The notes beneath the pieces were generated by a model. That model was given only the letters and a program-made list of their open reading frames with translations, was not told the DNA's origin and searched no databases. A program made the position numbers and the translations under genes. Of a stretch of 64,000 nucleotides of DNA, positions 24,313 through 31,883 are shown in pieces. The DNA lies in assembly GCF_018381315.1 (NCBI RefSeq), contig NZ_JAGZSD010000007.1, forward strand, positions 1 through 64,000, given 5' to 3'. Every line of letters starts with the position of its first letter. The stretch's first letter is position 1. The stretch is from Anaerostipes sp. (GTDB taxonomy: Bacteria; Bacillota; Clostridia; Lachnospirales; Lachnospiraceae).

Positions 24313-24341
24313 TTGAAAAAAATTCACACAGGAACTATAAT
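24313..24341 (+). promoter_or_regulatory. SigA promoter of the exonuclease-lrgAB unit
   Basis: TTGAAA (24313-24318) and TATAAT (24336-24341) with exactly 17 bp between, 33 bp before the TTG start codon. Confidence 0.85.
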
Positions 24342-24374
24342 GAAGGACAGCAGTTTTTGAAAGGAGCCCAACCC

Positions 24375-25307
24375 TTGAATACAAAAGAAAATCTTCTATA
24401 TCTGGATATTGAGACTACCGGTCTTTCTCCTGAAACCTCTGCCCTGACTGTCATCGGATGCTGTGAAAAGGACGGAACGGCTGTTCAGTGGTTTAATGAA
24501 TCCGGATTGGAACAAAAGAATATTCTATCTTCTTTTCTCTCCTATGCAGAGGCATTTGACGGATTTGTTACCTACAATGGAGGAACTTTTGACCTTCCTT
24601 TTCTTAAAAAGAAATGTGAAGAATACGGTCTCTCCTATTCCATAGAAGATAAACACTGCATTGATCTTTATAAACATCTCCGTTCCTGGAAGCATCTGCT
24701 GCCATTGCAGAATTTAAAACAAAAAACCGTTGAAGAATACCTTGGCATTAAACGAAGAGACCGCCTGTCCGGCAGACAGCTGATAAAAATTTACCAAGAA
24801 TACATAAAAACCAGGCAGCCGGAATTAAAATCTATGATTTTGCAGCATAATAAGGATGATGTCTCATCTCTTCCCCGGATTCAGTCATTGTTGATTTTGG
24901 GGCTGCTGGCTGACGGCGGCTTTTCGGTAAAAGATTATCAGATGGAGGGACATATATTTTCAGTCCGCCTGTCTCTTCCGCTTGAATCCCCCAAAGCGCT
25001 TTCCATCGAAAAATCAGGCCACCTCCTTACCATCTCCCGGTCGGAGGCCTGCCTGTCCTGTCCATTAATTAAAGGACAGCTGAAGCACTATCATAAAAAT
25101 ATAAAGGATTACCGCTACCTTCCGCTGGAAGATCTGGTTATACCAGTTTCCATGTCTTCTTTTGTGGACCAGTCCTCAGTTGAGAAGGCAGTTCCTGAAA
25201 ATTGCTATACAAGGTTTTGTCCGGATGAATCTTTTTTGTCTAATCAGGATGACCTCTATAAATACTGTACAGATATAATTTTTTACTTACTTAGAAAGGA
25301 TAAATAA
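24375..25307 (+). CDS. RNase H-fold exonuclease (YprB/DnaQ-like)
   Basis: A 310-residue protein of the predicted 3'-5' exonuclease type related to B. subtilis YprB. Acidic catalytic residues are visible in LYLDIETTGL (D11, E13), GGTFDLPFL and HNKDDVSSL. The middle (RSWKHLLPLQNLKQKTVEEYLG-like) is characteristic of this family. I chose TTG at 24375 because AAAGGAG lies 8 bases before it; an earlier TTG overlaps this site. It opens one of the few plus-strand units, followed 1 bp later by lrgA. Substrate is unknown. Confidence 0.82.
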   Translation: MNTKENLLYLDIETTGLSPETSALTVIGCCEKDGTAVQWFNESGLEQKNILSSFLSYAEAFDGFVTYNGGTFDLPFLKKKCEEYGLSYSIEDKHCIDLYKHLRSWKHLLPLQNLKQKTVEEYLGIKRRDRLSGRQLIKIYQEYIKTRQPELKSMILQHNKDDVSSLPRIQSLLILGLLADGGFSVKDYQMEGHIFSVRLSLPLESPKALSIEKSGHLLTISRSEACLSCPLIKGQLKHYHKNIKDYRYLPLEDLVIPVSMSSFVDQSSVEKAVPENCYTRFCPDESFLSNQDDLYKYCTDIIFYLLRKDK

Positions 25308-25308
25308 C

Positions 25309-25686
25309 ATGAGACACTTATTACAAATGAGCTTTCTTTTCTTCGTCTGTTTAGCCGGGGAAGGCCTGGCTAAGCTGCTCCCTTTTGCATTTCCAGGAAG
25401 TATCATCAGTATGTTCCTGCTGCTTTTGCTCCTGCTTTCAAAAATAGTGAAGGAACACCAGATTCAGGATATCTGTGACTTCCTCCTTCATCATATGGCT
25501 TTTTTCTTTCTCCCGGCCGGCATCGGCATTATGGAAAAATATCAGCTGCTTCAGGGTAAAATAATTCCGTTTCTCCTGATCTGTCTGCTCACTACCATTT
25601 TTACCTTTTTTACCACATCGCTTTCCATGCGTCTGATCCTTGGACTGCAGAAGAAAGGAGGAACCAATGAAGGAACTGATTGCTAA
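25309..25686 (+). CDS. lrgA: CidA/LrgA family holin-like protein
   Basis: A 125-residue membrane protein with four hydrophobic segments (about 5-23, 29-45, 62-77, 88-108). The FPGSIISMFLLLLLL and FFLPAGIGIM segments are typical of LrgA/CidA. In other Firmicutes such proteins affect murein hydrolase release or act in pyruvate/organic-acid export. AAAGGA precedes the ATG, which lies 1 bp after the exonuclease gene. Its end overlaps lrgB by 20 bp. Confidence 0.88.
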   Translation: MRHLLQMSFLFFVCLAGEGLAKLLPFAFPGSIISMFLLLLLLLSKIVKEHQIQDICDFLLHHMAFFFLPAGIGIMEKYQLLQGKIIPFLLICLLTTIFTFFTTSLSMRLILGLQKKGGTNEGTDC

Positions 25687-26350
25687 TCCCATGTTTCCAA
25701 TCGCACTTTCTCTGTGTGTATATGAAGGTTTCAGGGTATTGCAGAAAAAAACAAAAATCGCAGCATTAAACCCGCTGCTTCTCTCCATAGCTTTTATCAT
25801 CCTGTTTTTAAATATATTTTCTATTCCCCTTGAGGATTATAACAATGGAGGCGCCATAATCTCCATGTTTCTGGCACCTGCCACGGCTTCGCTGGCACTG
25901 TCCATTTACAGGGAATTTGAACTGCTGAAAAAACACTGGCTGCCGATCCTTATCAGCTGCTTCGTAGGCGCTGCCACATCCATAGCCAGTGTCTATGTAC
26001 TCTGCCGGCTTTTTGGATTTGACGAACACCTTACCGTCTCCTTGCTTCCCAAATCTGTGACTACACCGATCGCCATGGAAGTCAGCAACCAGCTCTCCGG
26101 TATTCCTTCCATCACAGTAGCCGCTGTAGTCATCACCGGTATCCTGGGAGCTGTTATAAGCCCTGCATTAATTAAAATCTTTAAAGTCACCGATCCTGCA
26201 GCAGCCGGCGTCTCCATCGGTGCGTGCAGCCATGCTGTCGGAACTTCAAAAGCAGTGGAACTGGGCGAGATCGAAGGAGCCATGAGCGGAATCTCCATTG
26301 GTATTTCAGGCATTATCACCGTTATTCTGGCATTAATCTTCTTTCATTAA
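25667..26350 (+). CDS. lrgB: LrgB/CidB family membrane protein
   Basis: A 227-residue integral membrane protein, partner of LrgA. Motifs: FLAPATASLALSIY, LPKSVTTPIAMEVS and GACSHAVGTSKAVELGE, all conserved in LrgB. About six to seven membrane segments are present. The ATG at 25667 follows AGGAGG and overlaps the end of lrgA by 20 bp, consistent with coupled translation. A bidirectional terminator follows. Confidence 0.92.
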   Translation: MKELIANPMFPIALSLCVYEGFRVLQKKTKIAALNPLLLSIAFIILFLNIFSIPLEDYNNGGAIISMFLAPATASLALSIYREFELLKKHWLPILISCFVGAATSIASVYVLCRLFGFDEHLTVSLLPKSVTTPIAMEVSNQLSGIPSITVAAVVITGILGAVISPALIKIFKVTDPAAAGVSIGACSHAVGTSKAVELGEIEGAMSGISIGISGIITVILALIFFH

Positions 26351-26371
26351 GGATTTTACAGACATAATAAC

Positions 26372-26401
26372 AAAAGCCCGTGCAAAACTGCGCGGGCTTT
26401 T
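26372..26401. terminator. Bidirectional terminator between lrgB and the PHP gene
   Basis: AAAAGCCCGTGC and GCGCGGGCTTTT form a GC-rich stem with A-run and T-run on either side. It lies between convergent genes and can serve both strands. Confidence 0.85.
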
Positions 26402-26404
26402 ATA

Positions 26405-27127
26405 CTATTTACGTTTTTTCTGCAGCGCTTCCTTAAACGTCTTAACAGAGCGGTTTACAACCAGTTCCTCCGGAAAGTCTGTCTCTCTGAGCAATTTCTC
26501 CGCCTCATTGAGATCTCCCACTGCATATGGAGCATGTGCATCACTGTTGACAATCACAGGAACATTGTACTTCCTGCATAAATCCAGCATTTCAAAATAA
26601 TTTTCCCTTGCATTCACCCGGAAGCTTTCAGGGCAGAGAGAACTGTTGTTGACCTCCAGCAGTGTCTTAGTCTCTTTTGCTCCCATGACCAATGCCTTAT
26701 AATCAATCGGTATCTTTCCGTCATCCGGATGGCTTATGATGTCCACGAACGGATTTCTCATAGCTCCCAGATATGCCGCTGTATTCTGTTCCCTGTTTCC
26801 CACTTTATAACATAAATCGTGAATCCCTGCGATCCTGATATCCAGAAATTCCTGCATCAGATCATCATCCAGGCTCAGTCTGCCGTTGTAATCAATGATG
26901 TTGATCTCTGAACCAAACATCATCTCTATGCCATACATCTGTCTTGGAAGTACTCTTAAATTCTTAAAATACACATCCGTACAGGTTCCGGGGATCCCTT
27001 TGGCATGTTCTGTAATCCCAAACAGCTCAAATCCGCTTTCAGCCGCTGCGCTGGCCATTTCGCTTACGGTTCCGAATGCATGTCCGCTGGCAATGGTGTG
27101 AGAATGCACGTCTAACTTAAACTCCAT
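26405..27127 (-). CDS. PHP-domain phosphohydrolase (YcdX type)
   Basis: A 240-residue PHP hydrolase with a trinuclear metal site. Ligand motifs are DVHSHT (H8, H10), FGITEH, GSEINI, GIHD, ISHPDDG and VNSDAH. The order fits the YcdX-like phosphatase family. GAAGGAG precedes the ATG. It is the second gene after the serine hydrolase, 69 bp apart, with a possible weak hairpin between. Substrate is unknown. Confidence 0.88.
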   Translation of the reverse strand: MEFKLDVHSHTIASGHAFGTVSEMASAAAESGFELFGITEHAKGIPGTCTDVYFKNLRVLPRQMYGIEMMFGSEINIIDYNGRLSLDDDLMQEFLDIRIAGIHDLCYKVGNREQNTAAYLGAMRNPFVDIISHPDDGKIPIDYKALVMGAKETKTLLEVNNSSLCPESFRVNARENYFEMLDLCRKYNVPVIVNSDAHAPYAVGDLNEAEKLLRETDFPEELVVNRSVKTFKEALQKKRK

Positions 27128-27156
27128 AAATTGCTACTCCTTCTTTCCTATCACTC

Positions 27157-27177
27157 AAAAATCATCCCCTTGCGGGG
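27157..27177 (-). terminator. Weak terminator-like hairpin after the serine hydrolase
   Basis: CCCC-GCAA-GGGG on the minus strand followed by ATGATTTTT. The stem is only 4 bp, so it may be partial or incidental. Confidence 0.3.
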
Positions 27178-27196
27178 CACACTATGTTTTATCATA

Positions 27197-29017
27197 CTAT
27201 AAAGTCAAAGAAATTGGAACCTCTCTTAAAAATCTGTCTTTGACCATGTCATCCTCTTCTCCCTTTACTTTTGGAGAGATTGTCTGGTCCAGAAGCAGAT
27301 CAATCAGGCCTATCGTATCCTTCTCCATCAAACTGTCCAGAAGAAAACTGCTGGTTCCCTCGGACATAATGGAATCCAATCCGGTCATCAAAAGATCTTT
27401 CCCCGGACATTCACTCCACATCAGCTCCAAGTGATGATCCGTGAACCGTATTTTCAGAAGCCGTGAAGACGCCTCTTCTATGAAGGAAAACTTCAGCTTC
27501 AGCATAGTGTTTCCGTCCTCATCAAATGCCGCCTGTCCCTTGACTGCCACCAAATAGGGTTCTCCGTGCATATCAAGTTCAGTGATCTTTGCTTCCTTCC
27601 ATCCCACTTCCATCATACAGGCCTTCCGGCCTTCTCTAAAACAGAAATAGAACTTGCGGTCCTTCAAAATAAATCCCACCTCGCTGATTCCATCTGTAAA
27701 GTTATTATGGAATACCTGCATAATCAGCGGAAAAATTCCTACATGCTGCTTCTCCAGCTTATAAAACCGTCCTGCTGACTGTAACATCATCTTTTTCCTT
27801 TTGTAGCTTTCACTTCCATACCAGAGCACCCTTTTTAACCCTTTGCAGGACACGGCCGGAAACCGGGTATCATGAATGCCTGTTTTTCGCTGAAAGCTTT
27901 GAAGCTTGCGATATGATACCGGATCTTTTCTGACATGCTCTTCCGGAATAAAATCTCCTTCAAAATACTTTGCAACGGTGTCTGACAGCAAAGAGGTATG
28001 AAACAATTCATTGCTCCCTGCATTCGTAACAATGACCATATCCAAATCCGGATATACCAAAACATTTTGTCCCAGCATGCCGTTAAATACATAGCTTCCG
28101 GGCCTGCCTGCCATCCACATCTGGTATCCGTAGCCATATGCCCCAAACTGCTTTGGTGTCTCTACATGGCAGATGCAGGCTTCTTCAAGCCACTGTTTCG
28201 GCACAAGCCGGCGCTGATTCCAGACACCCTTCTGAAGACAGAGCTGTCCGATCTTCGCCGCATCTTCCGGGCAGAGAAACAGGCCCCATCCGCCTTTTGT
28301 AATACCCTTAGGGCAGCTTTCCCAAAAGATTCTTGTTATCCCCAGCGGCTCAAACAGTCTTGGCTTTAAATAATCCATCAAAGATTCTCCGGTCAATTCT
28401 GTTACAATCGCCGACAGCATGTATGTATTCATGCTGTTATACTCAAATTTGGAGCCTGCTGTTCCATTTACCGGGGAATCGAGAAATCCCCGCACCCAGT
28501 CATTGCAGGATACTGCTCCTCTTTCATTAAACTGCACCAGGCTGGTCATTGTAAGCAAATGTTCCACGGTCAGGTTTCTCTGCTGAAATCCCCGGATAGA
28601 AAAAACGCTTTTATCAAATATATCTAATATTTTATCGTCAAGCTTCAGTTTTCCGTCTTCAATCAGCATCCCCACAGCCATCCCTGTAATACTTTTGCAC
28701 AGGGAATGGGTAATATGCCATAAATTTTCCGGATAGGGAGCGTAATGACACTCTCCGATCACATGCCCGTGTCTCAGAATCATGATTTGATGAATATCCA
28801 CCTTATTCAGACTTAATAGTTCTTTCATAAGCTCCATAATCCGGGCAGACCGGATCCCCTGCTCCTCAGGTGATGATCTGGGCAGCCTTTGTTCTGACTC
28901 CGGCATTTTGGTAAATGACGGCTTCTGCGGAGTAAAATCGACTTTACTGATATGATCTGTATTTCCTCTGATTAGATTAAAAATCAATTCCAGCATTGCC
29001 TGCTGTTCTTTTAACAT
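27197..29017 (-). CDS. Serine hydrolase, beta-lactamase/class C family
   Basis: A 606-residue protein with a beta-lactamase-fold domain (about 45-360) and a long C-terminal region of unknown type. The nucleophile motif is SLCK (S105-K108) in WHITHSLCKSITG, and the tyrosine motif is in FEYNSMNTYML. YQMWMAGRPGSYVFNGMLGQN matches the family's third region. No signal peptide is evident, so it seems cytoplasmic. Such proteins are usually esterases or peptidases rather than antibiotic-resistance enzymes; the substrate is unknown. The C-terminal 240 residues look like a beta-rich domain common to this subfamily. Confidence 0.82.
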   Translation of the reverse strand: MLKEQQAMLELIFNLIRGNTDHISKVDFTPQKPSFTKMPESEQRLPRSSPEEQGIRSARIMELMKELLSLNKVDIHQIMILRHGHVIGECHYAPYPENLWHITHSLCKSITGMAVGMLIEDGKLKLDDKILDIFDKSVFSIRGFQQRNLTVEHLLTMTSLVQFNERGAVSCNDWVRGFLDSPVNGTAGSKFEYNSMNTYMLSAIVTELTGESLMDYLKPRLFEPLGITRIFWESCPKGITKGGWGLFLCPEDAAKIGQLCLQKGVWNQRRLVPKQWLEEACICHVETPKQFGAYGYGYQMWMAGRPGSYVFNGMLGQNVLVYPDLDMVIVTNAGSNELFHTSLLSDTVAKYFEGDFIPEEHVRKDPVSYRKLQSFQRKTGIHDTRFPAVSCKGLKRVLWYGSESYKRKKMMLQSAGRFYKLEKQHVGIFPLIMQVFHNNFTDGISEVGFILKDRKFYFCFREGRKACMMEVGWKEAKITELDMHGEPYLVAVKGQAAFDEDGNTMLKLKFSFIEEASSRLLKIRFTDHHLELMWSECPGKDLLMTGLDSIMSEGTSSFLLDSLMEKDTIGLIDLLLDQTISPKVKGEEDDMVKDRFLREVPISLTL

Positions 29018-29066
29018 AATGCTGCACCCTTTTCTCTTCTGCTTGTTCTTCTTTTGCCATTTATTT

Positions 29067-29095
29067 AATATACCATATATTTAAAATCAGAAAAA
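29067..29095 (-). promoter_or_regulatory. Probable promoter of the serine hydrolase gene
   Basis: TATATT (29067-29072) preceded by TGG (extended -10) on the minus strand, 50 bp before the start. The -35 is poor (TTTTTC, 17-bp spacing). Confidence 0.45.
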
Positions 29096-29157
29096 GCTTC
29101 CTAAGTATACCCTTCTTATATGTTTGAAAAAATATACAAAGAATTTTAAATTTTGTC

Positions 29158-29185
29158 TTTACTTTTTCTAAAAAACCTATATAAT
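29158..29185 (+). promoter_or_regulatory. Promoter of tRNA-Glu
   Basis: TATAAT (29180-29185) with TTTACT (29158-29163) 16 bp upstream. The predicted start lies about 15 bp before the mature tRNA. Confidence 0.65.
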
Positions 29186-29206
29186 AGATAAAGGTAACAG
29201 CAAAAA

Positions 29207-29278
29207 GGCCCCATGGTCAAGAGGTTAAGACGCGACCCTCTCAAGGTCGAATCACGAGTTCAATTCTCGTTGGGGTCA
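29207..29278 (+). tRNA. tRNA-Glu (anticodon CTC)
   Basis: The cloverleaf folds fully. The acceptor pairs GGCCCCA with TGGGGTC (one G-T), the D stem is GTC/GAC, the anticodon stem is CGACC/GGTCG around loop CTCTCAA, and the T stem is ACGAG/CTCGT. The anticodon CTC is at 29240-29242 and reads GAG. The 3' CCA is not encoded. A terminator follows at 29284. It is a solitary tRNA gene next to several accessory genes. Confidence 0.93.
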
Positions 29279-29283
29279 TACAG

Positions 29284-29320
29284 CCGGAACATCGTATTTA
29301 TGCGGTGTTTCGGTTTTTTT
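29284..29320 (+). terminator. Terminator of tRNA-Glu
   Basis: CCGGAACATCG pairs with CGGTGTTTCGG (two G-U pairs), followed by seven T. Confidence 0.85.
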
Positions 29321-29438
29321 GATTTTGGAGGGAAAAGTACCTGCCAGAGTTCCATAATGTACCATCATCATTTTCTGGATAATTATGTTATTATAATTGT
29401 GGAGTTATAAATAAATACATATATAGAAGGGAATCATT

Positions 29439-29702
29439 ATGAGAAGTACAGGGATCGTAAGAAAACTTGACGAACTGGGCCGCATTACACTACCGATTGA
29501 ACTAAGGCGCAATCTGGACGTGAAAGACAAAGACCCTCTTGAAATCTTTGTGGATGAGGATACCATAATTATGAAAAAATACAGCCCTGCGGATATATTT
29601 ACGGGCCGCATAGATGATCTTATAGAGTATAAGGGAAAAAAGATCTCAAAAAATTCTATCATAGAACTGGTCAGACTTGCCGGTTTAAATATTTCTGAAT
29701 AG
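29439..29702 (+). CDS. AbrB/SpoVT-type transcriptional regulator
   Basis: An 87-residue DNA-binding protein. The N-terminal swapped-hairpin AbrB domain reads GIVRKLDELGRITLPIELRR (5-24) and continues to LEIFVDEDTIIMKKY (34-48). The short C-terminal part differs from B. subtilis AbrB and Abh. Such regulators control transition-state genes; targets here are unknown. AGAAGGGA precedes the ATG, a TATAAT at 29392-29397 is a likely -10, and a strong terminator follows. It is transcribed alone. Confidence 0.9.
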   Translation: MRSTGIVRKLDELGRITLPIELRRNLDVKDKDPLEIFVDEDTIIMKKYSPADIFTGRIDDLIEYKGKKISKNSIIELVRLAGLNISE

Positions 29703-29706
29703 AAAG

Positions 29707-29741
29707 AAACCCAGGACAGATTGATTCAGTGTCCTGGGTTT
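29707..29741. terminator. Bidirectional terminator between AbrB and MerR genes
   Basis: AAACCCAGGACA and TGTCCTGGGTTT pair perfectly over 12 bp, with T-rich flanks on both strands. It separates two convergent genes. Confidence 0.85.
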
Positions 29742-29775
29742 TAATTTTAAAACTTTCCTTCTGTAACCGTGAAGT

Positions 29776-30624
29776 TTATCCTTGATAAAATGCTTTCAAT
29801 GCCTGACCGATATACACGGTTGTCCCCTGTCCATAGATCTTATCCAGCCTCTGCTGCATCTTTTCGTCCCTTTGGTATCTTTCTGCCATTTCCAGCATAA
29901 ATGCGGACATATCCTTCATCTGATAAAGCTGTTTTGATACAAAATCCAGCTCGCCTACAATCTCCTTGACCTCAAAAGAGCTAACATCCATACCGGCCTT
30001 TGCTGCCAGCCTTTTGATAACATCTTCATACCGCTTGGAATACGCCTGCATGATCTTAGAATTATCCGGATTTGCAGATGCCTTCAGGGCACTTTCTTTG
30101 TCTCCGTACCATTCCACGACTTTTGCATAATTTCTTTGTGCCTGCTCACTGGATGCACTTTCCATAAAATGCTCTTCAAATTGTTTTAAACTTCCATATT
30201 CTTTGATAAAAACATTTTTCTGTTCATCGGACATGTTACCGATCATTTCACTGTACATGCCTTCAATATCTTTTTTACTGAAAACTTCAAAATCCATCTT
30301 GTTTTCTCCTTTCAGAATCTCATCAATACTTGCGATGATCCGCTCAAATCTCTCCTTCTTTAAGATCAAGATCTTTTTTTGGTCGTTCAGCAATTGCTTT
30401 TTATCAAGATCAGGATTCTGCATAAAAACTTTGATCTCCTTCAGAGGCATATCAAATTCTCTGAAAAACAAAATCTGCTGCAGAGTTTCCAGCGCTTTAT
30501 CGTCATAAAGCCGGTATCCCGCTCTGCTGGTTTTTGTGGGTTTTAACAGTCCGATCTCATCATAATAATGAAGCGTGCGCACGCTGATCCCAGTGATCTC
30601 GGAGACTTCTTTTACTGTTTTCAC
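29776..30624 (-). CDS. MerR family regulator with TipA-like ligand domain
   Basis: A 282-residue regulator. The N-terminal MerR winged helix contains SVRTLHYYDEIGLLKP and GYRLYDDKALETLQQILFF, followed by a coiled coil (about 75-108). The C-terminal TipAS-like domain (about 115-280) contains FEEHFMESASSEQAQRNY-type helices and, in the related TipA and Mta proteins, binds drugs or peptides. Its own promoter has the 19-bp spacer with dyad used by MerR activators (30655-30685). Ligand and further targets are unknown. Confidence 0.9.
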   Translation of the reverse strand: MKTVKEVSEITGISVRTLHYYDEIGLLKPTKTSRAGYRLYDDKALETLQQILFFREFDMPLKEIKVFMQNPDLDKKQLLNDQKKILILKKERFERIIASIDEILKGENKMDFEVFSKKDIEGMYSEMIGNMSDEQKNVFIKEYGSLKQFEEHFMESASSEQAQRNYAKVVEWYGDKESALKASANPDNSKIMQAYSKRYEDVIKRLAAKAGMDVSSFEVKEIVGELDFVSKQLYQMKDMSAFMLEMAERYQRDEKMQQRLDKIYGQGTTVYIGQALKAFYQG

Positions 30625-30654
30625 TCATTGCCACCTCCCTTTCCTGATAAATTT

Positions 30655-30685
30655 ATCATACCCTATCACGTAACGTGAGGGTCAA
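30655..30685 (-). promoter_or_regulatory. MerR-type promoter with 19-bp spacer and operator dyad
   Basis: TTGACC (30680-30685) and TATGAT (30655-30660) are 19 bp apart on the minus strand. The spacer holds an ACCCT...AGGGT dyad (CTCACG, CGTGATAG). An overlong spacer with a central dyad is the classical signature of promoters twisted into shape by MerR proteins. It lies upstream of the MerR gene itself, so autoactivation is likely. Confidence 0.8.
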
Positions 30686-30703
30686 CATAATTCATTAAAA
30701 TAT

Positions 30704-31720
30704 TTAAACCGGATATGAGATGTCTATGCCAACCCAGTTAATTGTTCCCGTAAGTTCAGATCCGTCAGATAATTTTCTCACCCATTCAAGATTTATTGCT
30801 CCGTCACTACCGATAATATAACGGCTGGTCACATATCCGGTCGCCGTATTCGTAAAATAATAATATCCCTCATATGAACTCCGGAACCCAACAGGCAGCT
30901 GACAGATCTTTATCAAGGTGCCTGCGGCTTTCCCTGTTACTTTAACCGTTCCCGTAATAAAAACAATGCCGTTTTTCTTTCTGTAGCGAAGTCTGCTGCC
31001 GGCTGTTCCCGGAGATGTAATACCGCTTTCCAGCGGCATGTCCAGCCAGCCTGTATCATCCGTCTTTCCCTGTAAAATGCGGATATCATTGTTTGTATTC
31101 TGCAGCGTCTGATTTGTCAAATTCAAACCATCCCCCAAACTGACGGCTTTATCACTGACTTCATTGACTGCTCCCGTAATGCTTGACTTCTCCCCCGTTT
31201 TCAGATCTTCCAGCTTCCCTATAGAGTTCTTTAAGTGTTCAATCTCGTGTGTATGAATTTGATATTCTTCCATGCTGACCAAACCTTTGGAATCTACAAG
31301 AATTTCAAATTGAGGTGAATTAGAAGTCTGAAAATAAAAATCCCATGTAATAGAAAAACCAGGACTTTCTGATTCTGCCGGAATATTCTTTCCTTTCGAC
31401 GCCTGGGAAATGCAGTATAATATCTCCCCTTCATCCGGATCCTCTGCATAAAATCCAACCTGCCATAATTCATATCCTTCCTCCAGCCCTTTATTCTCCA
31501 GAAGAACCGGAATGACTACTCTATTTCCCTCTGTTCTGGACGGCTGAAGGCTGATCTTCTTCCCTCCCGCTGTAACACTTGTCTGCCCCCTTAAGTTCAC
31601 TGCCGGGACTCTGCCTGCTCCGGTCTTTGCCGATGTGATTTTTAATGTCTGTCCATCCACCAGCTTAGAATGCAAAAGTGCTCCTTTATCAGTTAAAACT
31701 GTTTCTTCCCAAATATTCAT
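30704..31720 (-). CDS. Orphan phage tail-fibre-like protein
   Basis: A 338-residue protein resembling tail-fibre or receptor-binding proteins of Siphoviridae-like phages. The N-terminus (VLTDKGALLHSKLVDGQTL) fits a phage tail attachment domain. A helical linker with HTHEIEHLKNSIGKLEDL (about 156-173) has the HxH pattern seen in trimeric fibres, and the C-terminal part (from about 225) with ICQLPVGFRSS looks like a beta-rich tip. GGGGAG precedes the ATG. No other phage gene lies nearby. It may be a prophage remnant, a domesticated fibre or a secreted adhesin; I cannot decide. Confidence 0.65.
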   Translation of the reverse strand: MNIWEETVLTDKGALLHSKLVDGQTLKITSAKTGAGRVPAVNLRGQTSVTAGGKKISLQPSRTEGNRVVIPVLLENKGLEEGYELWQVGFYAEDPDEGEILYCISQASKGKNIPAESESPGFSITWDFYFQTSNSPQFEILVDSKGLVSMEEYQIHTHEIEHLKNSIGKLEDLKTGEKSSITGAVNEVSDKAVSLGDGLNLTNQTLQNTNNDIRILQGKTDDTGWLDMPLESGITSPGTAGSRLRYRKKNGIVFITGTVKVTGKAAGTLIKICQLPVGFRSSYEGYYYFTNTATGYVTSRYIIGSDGAINLEWVRKLSDGSELTGTINWVGIDISYPV

Positions 31721-31831
31721 GCTTTATCTCCCCTTTCTGCAATCCAATGCTTCATGAACAAATATAGCATGATAGATCCGGACTTTGTGGGCAAATATTT
31801 TAATCCCGGGTACTGTTTGCCCAATATAAAG

Positions 31832-31867
31832 AATGCCCGGGACTTTCTCACGAAAGTCCCGGGCATT
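31832..31867 (-). terminator. Terminator of the metY operon
   Basis: AATGCCCGGGACTTTC and its exact complement GAAAGTCCCGGGCATT form a perfect 16-bp stem with a 4-base loop. The following U-run on the minus strand is short (CTTTATATT). It lies 16 bp after the metY stop. Confidence 0.8.
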
Positions 31868-31883
31868 GCCATAAAAATGGTTT

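Noticed and set aside
29207..31720. Integrative element anchored at tRNA-Glu
   Set aside because: No integrase, no second copy of the tRNA 3' end and no mobility gene was seen; only the tail-fibre-like gene hints at it.
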